From: Larix sibirica
Lineage: Eukaryota; Streptophyta; Pinopsida; Pinales; Pinaceae
NCBI GenBank assembly: GCA_004151065.3
Contig: NWUY0300007757.1
Coordinates: forward strand, 32,486-45,081
DNA length: 12,596 bases
Direction: 5' to 3'
The notes under the pieces were generated by a model, which had not been told where the DNA came from, searched no databases, and saw only the letters and a program-made list of their open reading frames with translations. The translations under genes were made by a program, and so were the position numbers. Positions 1 to 8,527 of this stretch are shown here, one piece after another (within the stretch, counting starts at the first letter, position 1; each line of letters starts with the position of its first letter).

Positions 1-329
1 GACTAATAGAAGAAGTGTTCTCACCAAACTGTCATTTATTTAAACAAATTAATATTTATTATACTTCCGCATAGCGATAATAAGCATTTAATGCTACTTA
101 GGAAAATTTTAATTTTTATTGAAATTTTTGGATGTTACATTAGTAAACTAAATTATGCACCCCCATATAGTGCCTCCTGCTTGACCAAAAGAGCATGCTT
201 CATCCCTAACCAAAAGAGCCTATGGTACAAAAACTTTATTTACAATGTGACTATAGACTCGAGCAACTAGAACATCATAATGAACAATAATAAGTGGAAA
301 ATAAAATAATTTAGTAATATGTTAAATAG
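1..329. other. AT-rich intergenic DNA, no gene seen
   Basis: I see no coding similarity, RNA gene or clear repeat here on either strand. The composition is AT-rich, like the rest of the left half of the window. It is probably old intergenic plant DNA. Confidence 0.5.
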
Positions 330-500
330 AGAGAAGGGGATATCTTGGGGAAGATGAATGGGTTCAGCAACAACCCCTTATAGTTATTAATAAAGTGGGG
401 TTGGGGTGTAAAAAATGGAGAGAAGTCAATATTTTTGGGGAGATGAGAAGATGAATGTGATGGGCACCAACCCCATAACTTTTTTAATAGAGTGGTGCTC
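330..500. repeat. Two-copy divergent tandem repeat, about 89 bp period
   Basis: Copy A starts at 330 and copy B at 419, both with AGAGAAG. Both continue through a TTGGGGA-rich stretch, AGATGAATG, a CAACCCC block and an AATAAAGTGGGG or AATAGAGTGGTG block. The copies differ by substitutions and small indels, so the duplication is old. A minus-strand reading frame of 63 codons falls in the repeat, but it is low-complexity and resembles no known protein. Confidence 0.6.
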
Positions 501-559
501 ATTAAGCCTTAAGATTTAGACTAAGTATGTTTCAAGATAAGGATTTTCCATGTTGTAAT

Positions 560-1010
560 CCGTAGTCTAAAGGAATCTACTCGGTGAAGGAAGGCTATAT
601 TTTTGTTATGAAAGATCAATAAATTTTGAAATTATGGGATTGGAAGATCATATGGGATTGTTCCATATGGCCAAAAATAGTATCTTTCTAATGTCTAGCA
701 ACATAAGGAAATATACTATCCAAAAAACTTTGAAAGAGAAGAGGCAACAAGAGGGAAGGGATGAGACATAGTAGAGGAATATTTAGATCACATTTTAGTC
801 CAAATCCCTCTTGAAATCAGTATAAGAAACTTTTAGTAAGTGATTGCGCCCTCCCTATAAAATGGGAAAAAAATATTGAAAATGATAATCCTTAGTTTCA
901 TTTTATGGAGACTTTCAAAGGAAAGAAACAAAATTTTTACAATGAGAATAAAACATTTAGAGAAATAATATATGTGCCTCTATTCTTGGAGAAATCAGAG
1001 AAACAATGTA
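560..1010 (+). pseudogene. Decayed LINE (non-LTR retrotransposon) ORF2 3' end, zf-RVT region
   Basis: Scattered frames on the + strand resemble the C-terminal zinc-binding region (zf-RVT) of plant LINE ORF2 proteins. Near 570-600 a frame reads GIYSVKEGYIFVM. Near 640-690 there is WKIIWDCSIWPKIVSF, like the family's W-x-x-W...WPK-x-x-F core. Near 690-745 ILSKKL*KRRG resembles the ILTxDNLxKRG segment, here with a stop. Near 900-940 ILWRLSKERNKIF resembles the W-x-x-W-x-x-RN-x-x-F tail. The expected Cys/His pair is not recognisable, and frameshifts and stops are frequent. The match is by eye, so the boundaries are approximate. Confidence 0.5.
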
Positions 1011-2580
1011 GATTCAGCTTAAATAGAAGAAAATTTGAAGGTTAACGCCCCTTTAGATGGCAAATAAGAGCAAACAAGTTGATCTAAATGAGTCTAATAG
1101 TTTTGTTAACGAGTAGGTGATAAGGAAGTCCTTTACAAGGTCTTAGCTTCCTTACACCAATGGAGCTCTATTTATCTATTAAACATTATGAGGAGGGAAT
1201 TCATGATTTTAACCAACCCTTCTTCAAATATAAGAAATGTCTATTCTAAATAAAAATTTGCAATTTTTGCTCACATGACCTTAGATTTCATTATTAGGTC
1301 AACCTCTCCACATTGTCAATCAAGCAATCATCCAGTATTGAGTGACTATTGTAATAGATCAAACTAAAGTTGGGCTAATGGATCTAAACCATAGTATTCC
1401 CTTTTTGCTAATTAGAGTGCAAATCCTATAATCATAGATAATTGGAAGTGATAATAAGGAGGAACTAGATCTCTAATGTATTGGCTTGGAAACAACGTTC
1501 CTCATTTGGATCTTGGTGCGAGGTTGTTCCTGCACCAGGTACCCAAAACAAAATCACAAACATAATAATGTTTGCATTTCATATTTTAGAGGGAACCCAA
1601 TAGATCCAACCAAAAGTTTCAATCAAATTACCCTTACCTTGGAAAAGATGATGGGTTTTGGGGATGCTAAAATTTGGTAATCCATACTATTTCAACATAT
1701 GGGAAAGCGTATTTAAAATAAAAACAAAAGCACGCTTATCATGGGTTTACTAATGCCAAAGTTTCTCTAAAAATTGTCTTTGCATATGAGACTTGGTACT
1801 AAATGAAAATCAAATGTTTGTTTAATGAACTCAGTATTTGAAGAAAAACATATTGGATCTAGGTGTTTGAAAACCCAAGAATTTTTTAGTTGAGCTTCCA
1901 ATATCATCATCTTGGAATCACACTCATTTGTGGAGAGCTAGCTAAACTCTGTTAGACACATGAAACTACAATATCTCTTATATAATAATAGTAGCAGTAA
2001 TAACAAGCTCCATATCTCTGTTATGGCAGCAGAGTACTACAATATCCCTAATCATATTTATGGAGATAAAAAACTCAATTACAAAGAGCAAGTCAGAAAC
2101 ATTCAAAAACTATTACCTAGAACTTAATTAGAATTGACAGAACTAGTATTAAGCACAATTAGACCTCCCAAATACTTCCCAGGATGGAATTTAGGATCTA
2201 ATAGGAATGAAATTAATATGAACAAAATCCCAATACTTCGACAGTGGCACATTTATGGGTGCTTCACGCCTGGGAAATTCCTTGCCAGAGCCAAGGCTAT
2301 CAAAGCACATTCCGTGAGGACTTATGTGGAAACCCGAAGTTTCTAGTGCTCAATGAAAGTAATCAGACCCAGGGTAGACTAATTGCTTTATACCCCAACC
2401 TACTACAACAACCATAAAGAGTTTTATAATCAATTTGATAGGGTTTGGAGGCCAAACAAGAAAGTCCGCTACCTAGGACTGCTCAACTAATCTACTTCCA
2501 GATGATTCCAAATGACCTTAGAAGGTTTTGAAACTCTGATATAGTGGATGATAGGTGTTCAATTGGTATCTAAATAATAA
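1011..2580. other. Intergenic DNA without recognisable genes
   Basis: No frame longer than about 70 codons occurs, and none that I read resembles a known protein. The frame at 2134-2346 (+) has varied composition but no recognisable motif, and no splice context supports it as an exon. The stretch is probably degraded transposon or other intergenic sequence. Confidence 0.45.
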
Positions 2581-2830
2581 TAACAAGTGGAAAAACATAG
2601 TTCTATAGGACCATACCTGAGCAAAAGCGAGTATTACGAAGACGCCTCCTCACAAAGGTTAAATCACGGACCAAGAGCGCAGCTCTGGTCCTGTACAAGC
2701 CTCTCCCAAGATAACGAAGAGAGAAAGCCCTCGAATTCCCTCTCCTACAATGAAATCGCAAAAGACCAAATGAGACATCTAAATAGAGAACGAAAGGAGT
2801 AAAACCCTACCTCTTGCATAAACTTAATTG
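2581..2830. other. GC-richer patch of unknown origin
   Basis: This stretch is visibly richer in G and C than its surroundings and carries an open frame on the + strand (2587-2802, 71 codons). On the minus strand it contains AGGGTTTTACTCC, the kind of sequence common in plant 5' leaders and some LTRs. I recognise neither a protein nor an element family. It may be part of an old transposon or a fragment of a gene. Confidence 0.3.
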
Positions 2831-3834
2831 CCATGCCAGCGTGGAGTCTTCACATGCGCCCATCACATGGGATGTGCATTGAATGCTAACCTACTTCTCT
2901 ACTATCGTTTTGGATGAATTTGAATGTTGCATGATTTCAATGTTAATACTAAAGGCGCATGGGTTCATGGTAGCTATATCACATGAGCCCGATGTGTAGA
3001 AACCTTACCAAAACCTTTGCTAAGTATGGCCATGGTACAATCTTACCTTGTCCTTTAAATTGTATTTTGGCAAAGCCTAATTCCTTAAACATTGGTGAAC
3101 ATAGGACCTTTTAGAAGTCAACCTTATACCTTAAGGCATAGCATAGGTCAATCAAACACCTACAGAGATAAAATAAAAGGCGATGTTAGCTTGTAAAAGC
3201 TAAGTAAACTTAGGCAGCGATGGGTCCGAATTCCATCTACAAAGGAAACGGCCATCTTTAAACATATTCCAACATATGACGAACAATGTAAAACAAGCAT
3301 TTGAACACTTACGGTAAATGAAGAGTCCATCATCATTCTGAGTTAGATAAAGACCAAATCAAGTTACGATGGATAATTATTATACTGAGTTAGTTAGACT
3401 CCTTTAGATAATATGTCAGGTTATTACCATAAAAAATCATATGCAAACTACATGAATTCAAGCGAAAGGCAACAATCCAAAACACTACATTGAGAATAAC
3501 TGAGTAACCGACCATTCAAGGAGCAAACAAGTGAGAATATCAATATTTAACCAGTGCTGAAGTTAATTTATATAATTATGTATTTTACGACATATCAAGC
3601 CCTTATAATTTGTTTTTTAAGGTGTATTTTTGAGGTACATTACCCTTGGGAAAACATAAAACCTTTTTGATTGAAACAAAAAATGTTTTCAACATAAAGT
3701 AGCACTTTGGGTGCAACACAACACCTTTCTTACCACAAAAATACACATAAATACCAAAACCCATAAACTGTTTGGTGGATGCAATTACATCAGTTCAATA
3801 TCTTAATCGACAACGTGAATAGTTCTTCATAAGT
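2831..3834. other. Unassigned sequence downstream of a Copia-like primer-binding site
   Basis: If the LTR at 3847-4333 is read on the minus strand, this stretch is where the element's internal region would lie, just after the primer-binding site. I find no gag, integrase or reverse-transcriptase similarity in it, and no second LTR copy. It could be a non-autonomous internal region, a badly decayed element, or unrelated DNA. Confidence 0.35.
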
Positions 3835-3846
3835 GCTCTAATACCA
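3835..3846 (-). promoter_or_regulatory. Retrotransposon tRNA-Met primer-binding site
   Basis: Read on the minus strand this is TGGTATTAGAGC, one base from TGGTATCAGAGC, the complement of the 3' end of plant initiator tRNA-Met. It directly follows the terminal AACA of the adjacent LTR, as in Ty1/Copia elements. This fixes the transcription sense of the element as minus. Confidence 0.75.
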
Positions 3847-4333
3847 TGTTCGACTAAATTAGGGTATCTCCACACAAGTCAAACACCTTAAGCAAGTACT
3901 CATACAAACATATCACATGTCAACACACCTATGCTCTTACATGGTTAAAACCTTGAGAGATGGAAGCAATCCATGACTTCATCCAAATAGCTACTTGAGA
4001 CAATATATTAATGCAAAAGGGAAAATAATTTACATATGAGTTTCCCAAAACAGATCATCAAGCAAATGACCCTCCATGCTCTTTAAATAGAGATCATGGA
4101 CCAATCGGTTATTCATCCTGGACCAATAGTCATTAAGATCAAGGTGAAGATGAACCATCATATCACTTTATGTCGATAACACATTGTGACAGTCAGATTA
4201 CATAAGTACAAATGCATACTAAAGAAATACACTATACCAATCTAAATACATGTTTAAAGAAACACACTTTACCTAAAGACACATTATACCAAGTTGATCT
4301 TAACTAAATCCTAAGTGTCTAAATATCCTAACA
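3847..4333 (-). mobile_element. Copia-like LTR, about 487 bp
   Basis: On the minus strand the segment starts TGTTAGGATATTTAGACAC (at 4333) and ends TCGAACA (at 3847), giving the TGTT...AACA ends typical of Copia LTRs. It is bordered on its 5' side by a purine tract and on its 3' side by a tRNA-Met primer-binding site. A single complete LTR normally has only one of these neighbours, so the element is probably a tandem or recombined copy. Without a second full LTR in the window its age cannot be estimated. Confidence 0.7.
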
Positions 4334-4345
4334 TCTCCCCTTAAG
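4334..4345 (-). promoter_or_regulatory. Polypurine tract of the Copia-like element
   Basis: The minus strand reads CTTAAGGGGAGA immediately before the LTR start TGTTAGG. This is the usual position and composition of the plus-strand primer of an LTR retrotransposon. Confidence 0.65.
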
Positions 4346-4360
4346 AACAACTTGGGATAN

Positions 4361-4439
4361 ATACTAAAGAAACACACTTTACCTAAAAACACATACAAGT
4401 TGATCTTAATTAACTCCTAAGTGTCTAAATATCCTAACA
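4361..4439 (-). repeat. Partial second copy of the LTR 5' end
   Basis: This segment repeats 4255-4333 with a few substitutions and a short deletion. On the minus strand it again begins TGTTAGGATATTTAGACACTT. It is cut off at the undetermined base at 4360, after which come 14 bp and then the polypurine tract of the full LTR. It may be a truncated LTR, a local duplication, or an assembly join; the N lies exactly at the break. Confidence 0.7.
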
Positions 4440-4444
4440 CGCAA

Positions 4445-4628
4445 AAAACTAAACCAATTGTAATATATTATTCCCACTCAAAACTCAATTAATTGAAATA
4501 CACTAAATCTAAATCTATTAAAGTACATTATTACCACACAAAATTAAATGAATTGAAAAACATTATTCTACAAAAACATAAATCAATTAAACTATATTAT
4601 TCTCACACAAAACTAAATCAATTATAGC
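4445..4628. repeat. AT-rich minisatellite, period about 35 bp
   Basis: About five imperfect units follow one another. Each starts AAAACTAAA or similar, then AATTAA or CAATTG, and ends with ATTATTCTCACAC or a variant (TATTCCCACTC, ATTACCACAC, ATTATTCTAC). Unit length varies from about 32 to 37 bp. It abuts the partial LTR end at 4439. Confidence 0.65.
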
Positions 4629-5188
4629 CAGTCCTTCACAAAATTCACTTACATTTAAGTTATATATATATATGGCTTCTTCGAATAAATTCTTTATGTC
4701 CCTTCAAGGTGACATATATGGATCGCTCAACCACATTATTTTTGTTTGTATTGAAGCTAATTCTTTAAAACACTAATGTCGAAGACTAGTCCAAGAAAAA
4801 AAATTAAACTATTTTTTAAATTATGGATCTATGTCACATCCAATTGGTCAATGAGAAGGTGACATCTACATTGTGGAGTGTGCCCCAGGCATGAGCAGTG
4901 TGGTGATGCAAGATACATTTAGGAGGCTTGAATGGTACAATGATGATTTGGAATAATCTAGAAGCCAGTAGAGTTTGGAGGATCGATTGGGATTAGAAGT
5001 CCCAAGTATTAAGGTGCCTATAATAAATAACAATCCGTGCAAACAATGGATGGGTGCAATGAGATATTCAACATACGAGTCTTGAGTATTAAGGTGAATG
5101 TAAGAAATAAAAATCATTTTGTAGGATTATGGTGGGAATGAACAGAAATGCAAGTTTGACTTTGCTAAATAAGTTTTTTTTTTGGTAG
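4629..5188. other. Intergenic DNA upstream of the LHT remnant, with a 38-bp direct repeat
   Basis: No coding sequence is recognised. A short (TA)n run lies near 4662-4674. Bases 4998-5035 and 5078-5115 are imperfect direct copies sharing AGTATTAAGGTG and AATAA(A/C)AATC, 80 bp apart. If the LHT gene once had exons upstream of 5189, I cannot find them here. The end of the stretch has a T-rich tract ending GGTAG, which looks like the splice acceptor of the exon at 5189. Confidence 0.5.
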
Positions 5189-6335
5189 TTACTCTACCAT
5201 TTCCTGGATAGCTTGCGTTTATCGTGGTAGAGTAGAAGATGTAAGCTATGACTATTTACATACAACACCTACCACCTTAGTGTTTCGTGTTTTCAATTTC
5301 TTGGGAGTAATTGGTTGTGCACATGCAGGCCATATTGTAACTTTGGAGATACAAGCTACTATTCCTTCCTCACTAGAAAGGCAATCTAGCATTCCCATGT
5401 GGCGGGGTGTTATTTTTGCATATTTTTATAGTTGCTCTCTGTTACTTCCCAATAGCTATAGCGGGTTACTGGGCCTTTGGTTAGATTGTTTCTAACAATT
5501 TTGTCTTGAGTACAGTTAGAAAACCAGATTGGTTTATTGCAACAATAAATATGATGGCGGGGATACATGTGATTGGAAGTTATCAGCTATATTTGTACTT
5601 GTTTAAGCTACTGCTTGAAATTTTGTATATATTATATGGTATACCAGCTCCAGTATGGAAATATGCCAAATCTTAATTAATTTATAACATTTAAACAATT
5701 TACTTCTTGCCAACCAAATCCTGCCATGATTTCTATTTCCATGCCAAGGTTTCTTCTTATGATATTTCCTTAAAAAAAATTGTAGGTTTTTGCTTTGCAA
5801 GTATATGATGGGCTAGAAAGATTGCTGGTAAATAAATTTAAGTTTCCACCAGGATGTTGGCTTCACTTGGTTGCTCAATTTTCTTATGTTGGTAAGTGAA
5901 ATTCATTGCACATATCATCAAATTAGCAATGGTTTTTTCATTTCAAGGTTGCTCTACTTACATTCTTACTTGAAGGGTAGCTTTCACCACTTTTATCGTT
6001 CTTACATTCCCTTTCTTTGGGGTTTTGTTGAATTTATTTGACGGTCTAATCTTTACACCAACTTATTAGGTTGTACGTGCTTCTAAAAAAAAGCTCATGA
6101 ATATCTTGTCTAACTTGAGCATTACCTTCTTCATATGCATCAACTAGTTGTAGGTAGTGGGAAAGGTAACAACACAAAAATATACCTTATTGTTAGTGTT
6201 TTGATATTCCAAACTAAGTGCAATTTTTATTTTGTGTGGTATATTATATTTCTTTCAATTTCCATGTATGATGTGGCTCACCATCTACGAGCCAAAGAGA
6301 TATAGCTTAGATTGGCCAATGAAATGGGATAGTCC
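5189..6335 (+). pseudogene. LHT-type amino-acid transporter pseudogene (exon remnants)
   Basis: Plant LHT proteins are plasma-membrane H+-coupled amino-acid importers of the AAAP family. Four exon remnants are visible. Exon 5189-5586 reads YSTISWIACVYRGR, then VSYDYLHTTPTT, VFNFLG and AGHIVTLEIQATIPSS, followed by PMWRGV and, in another frame, VALCYFPIAIAGYWAFG, and ends HVIGSYQ. Exon 5786-5891 reads VFALQVYDGLERLLVNKFKF and ends at an intact GTAAGTG donor. A third (about 5976-6069) reads VAFTTFIVLTFPFF. A fourth (about 6262-6335) reads PCMMWLTIYEPKRYSLDW. The order and intron positions match LHT genes. Damage: a 1-base insertion near 5421-5430, TAG at 5482-5484, TAG at 6067-6069, and CAG|CT instead of CAG|GT at 5587. 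The N-terminal half is absent. It is clearly dead, but recent enough to be read by eye. Confidence 0.8.
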
Positions 6336-6461
6336 TCTCAACCCTCCTAAGATATGCATATCATATATTTTTTAAATGTTTCATGTTTTTATATGGATTT
6401 TTAAAATTGAGTAGTTGAAATGAGACGGTGCAATCATCATTGCCATTCTAAATTTTCTTTA

Positions 6462-7448
6462 TTACGACGATGTAGACATGGATTGCAACCTGTCATTATT
6501 ATATGAGGAGATGGAGGAAGACTTTTTAAGAGGTGGACCGAATCCTTGTATAGGTTGTTCTTGAGCAGCACAGAAAGAACTAGTGGCTTCATCAAGTATC
6601 AAAGGCTGTGGGGTGAAGGATGACTCAACCTTTTCACGATTTATAAGCTCACTGTATTTAACTTCCCAAGACTGGGGATAATTAATACCAGTCCAATTAA
6701 AAGTAATTGGTGTGGCATTTTTTGATTTTTCCTTTTCCACCACACTGGTGTCTGCAGAACTCTGATGGACATGAGTTCGTAATTGGGGAAGGGTGTCATT
6801 ACCAAATCGGACACAAACTCCACCTTTTAACTGAATAATCTTGGATCCAGTTTCCATGTCAAACCCTCGAGGTAGGATGTAAGCTTTTAACAGATTGTAA
6901 ATATATGGGTCTTTCAAGATTACATAGAACTTTGGGTAAACGGTGCCGAAGGCACGACCATCATGCAAAGGTGCAGTGAAACCACCAATGACTGCATCTG
7001 AAAACTTTCTGTGACGGGTATATACTATGCAACATAATGAAGAAACAACAAGACGTGGACGGACTAAAGGACCAAGGCCTAACTTGATAGCACCAAAATG
7101 TGCATACTTATAATTCTGAGCAATAGCCCAATCTATCTGAGCTTTGTCTAAAAGATTGATATGAACAAGTTCTTGTTTATCTGTGAAAGAAATATCTATA
7201 CTTGACACTCTAATATGTGTGGCAGCTTTAATGTTCCACCATGGGAGCCTATAAACTTCACGGGGCAAGATTTAAGGTAATTTCCAATTCTCTGATGGGT
7301 TATGATCGGTGATAGAGATATATGATGAATCATCTGAGGATGAAGGTTCAAAGGATGATTGTCTACGTTCTTCAAGACAAACTTCAGTGTCGTTTGAGGA
7401 ATCACACTCTATGTGTGTCAGCTCAACAGTATCCATTGTTGGGTCCAT
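6462..7448 (-). pseudogene. Movement protein (30K superfamily), one in-frame stop
   Basis: Viral movement proteins bind nucleic acid and modify plasmodesmata for cell-to-cell spread. The frame begins with an ATG at 7448 (MDPTMDTVEL), about 295 bases downstream of the primer-binding site, and ends at 6462. It spans 328 codons apart from one TAA at 7274-7272, between ENWKLP and ILPREVYRLPWWN. A stop-free stretch runs from a TTG at 7268. The block YKYAHFGAIKLGLGPLVR, the IGGFTAPL and FGTVYPKFYVIL segments and the overall spacing fit the 30K core of caulimovirids. The aspartate usually found after the hydrophobic strand following that block is not obvious: the sequence is VYTRHRKF. The first 58 codons are rich in Ser and acidic residues. 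Just 15 bases after the stop comes another ATG (6446), which may be the start of the next viral frame before the junction. Confidence 0.8.
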
Positions 7449-7726
7449 TTTTAAAAGAGAGTGAGTGCTGACTCTATCTAGTCTCCGGCAACTCTGTAGA
7501 CTTACTTCCCTATCCCTCGGGCCTTACTGCTACTCTGACTTTGGACGACTCTTACACCCTCAATGCCCAACAATCCACTCAACGGTCATTTCCACCGCCT
7601 ACAGAATACTATTGTAGAGTAGAAATTCAACAAACTAACAGAGCAATGATGTTACAGCAGATTTAAGCAGAGATTTAAACTTGAAACATTCATCAGAGGA
7701 TAAGAATTACTAGTAAACAATGTTCA

Positions 7727-7742
7727 CTTGGCTCTGATACTA
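7727..7742 (-). promoter_or_regulatory. Viral tRNA-Met primer-binding site
   Basis: The minus strand reads TAGTATCAGAGCCAAG. The family's conserved site starts TGGTATCAGAGC, so one base differs (G to A at 7741). Caulimovirids use host initiator tRNA-Met here to prime first-strand DNA synthesis, and the site conventionally marks nucleotide 1 of the circular genome. Its place between the polymerase and movement-protein frames is as expected. Confidence 0.85.
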
Positions 7743-7781
7743 GTACGCGCCAGGATCTCAATACACCCAAATCTTCAAGCT

Positions 7782-7787
7782 TTTATT
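7782..7787 (-). terminator. Poly(A) signal of the viral pregenomic RNA
   Basis: The minus strand has AATAAA here, about 410 bases downstream of the TATA box and 40 bases before the primer-binding site. In caulimovirids a signal just downstream of the promoter is skipped on the first pass and used after a full circle, giving a terminally redundant RNA. Cleavage would fall near 7755-7770. It is the only AATAAA I see between the TATA box and the primer-binding site. Confidence 0.6.
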
Positions 7788-8029
7788 CCACCAGCATGAT
7801 ATTACAGACTCAGCACACAGTGGATCGACTTCGGACAGCGAAGCTCATCACCACACAAACAGACAGAATGCCTAGACACAATGTCATTGGCCCTTTTATC
7901 TTTCAGAACTTCTCAGAGCGCATGAACTTACTCGAAGGCTCCTGGGATTCCAGTGATATGTCCACTAACATTCTTTACAGACTCGACCAATATTTTACAG
8001 GGTCGAACCAGGATTTATGATGCTGTGTT

Positions 8030-8056
8030 TTACCACGAAGGCAACCAGCAGAGCAT
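8030..8056 (-). CDS. Short upstream ORF in the viral leader, 8 codons
   Basis: The minus strand reads ATG at 8056, then seven sense codons (peptide MLCWLPSW) and TAA at 8030. It begins about 110 bases after the predicted transcription start. In CaMV and relatives, a short ORF ending shortly before a stem structure promotes ribosome shunting. A hairpin with arms at 8001-8006 and 7983-7988 begins about 24 bases after this stop. The role is inferred from position only. Confidence 0.4.
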   Translation of the reverse strand: MLCWLPSW

Positions 8057-8194
8057 ACTTCCTCGGTTCTCACACACCTAAGACTCGCAGAGCTTCCGAC
8101 TACTGGAAATGCTCGGCACTAAGACTCACCCTTGCAGAGATCTTAACTAGCTCAATGCAAAACTCACAATCCCAAATGACTTCCGGGACCTTGC

Positions 8195-8201
8195 ATATAT
8201 A
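8195..8201 (-). promoter_or_regulatory. TATA box of the viral pregenomic promoter
   Basis: The minus strand reads GCTATATATGCAAGG, resembling the TATA region of caulimovirid full-length-transcript promoters. It lies between the end of the polymerase frame and the poly(A) signal, where that promoter is expected. The start site would be about 25-30 bases downstream, near 8165-8170. Confidence 0.6.
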
Positions 8202-8527
8202 GCTTGCTAGACGGTCATCCGGTTACCTGACACTTACACCAAGTAGTAAAAGGTAAGGAATCTGAGGTGATGGTGGGACAGCACCATCATTATCTCGTCC
8301 CTTAGAGGTAGTGCCATGTGGGGACTCAGATTCGACACGAGACACTGGCAGACAAGACTTGGCCCACAAAATATTAGTCAGGCCGAAAGAAGCTATGGCC
8401 GACAATAATACGGGGAATAAGCATCCCGAAAACTTACAACTGTGAAGCTATTATTCCCGGCCCACCATGGTTTCCACTAAGAAAAGGAATATGTACAATG
8501 ATTACAAAAATCGGACCATTTCCGGCT
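8202..8527 (-). promoter_or_regulatory. Putative upstream promoter region of the viral transcript
   Basis: This 326-bp stretch separates the end of the polymerase extension from the TATA box. It contains an inverted repeat with arms GGGAATAA (8413-8420) and TTATTCCC (8451-8458), a CACATGG element (sense strand, near 8313-8320) and a GATAATG motif. A minus-strand open frame at 8223-8405 shows no known motif and is more likely chance. Enhancer function is inferred from position. Confidence 0.4.

Larger units (their letters stand above)
7449..8170 (-). promoter_or_regulatory. Viral leader region (about 720 bases) before the movement-protein ATG
   Basis: From the predicted transcription start near 8165-8170 to the movement-protein ATG at 7448 is about 720 bases, similar to the long leaders of other caulimovirids. 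It contains the short upstream ORF at 8030-8056, a 6-bp inverted repeat (TCGACC at 7983-7988, GGTCGA at 8001-8006), the poly(A) signal and the primer-binding site. Long structured leaders of this family are often bypassed by ribosome shunting; that is inference here. Confidence 0.55.

Noticed and set aside
2134-2346. Plus-strand 70-codon frame
   Set aside because: It has varied amino-acid composition, but I recognise no family and see no splice or promoter context.
4866-5117. Minus-strand 83-codon frame upstream of the LHT remnant
   Set aside because: It overlaps the 38-bp direct repeat, has no recognisable motif and no neighbouring exon support.
8223-8405. Minus-strand 60-codon frame between polymerase and TATA box
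   Set aside because: It has no ATG at its start as given, no known motif, and overlaps the expected promoter region. Kept only as a remark under the promoter.
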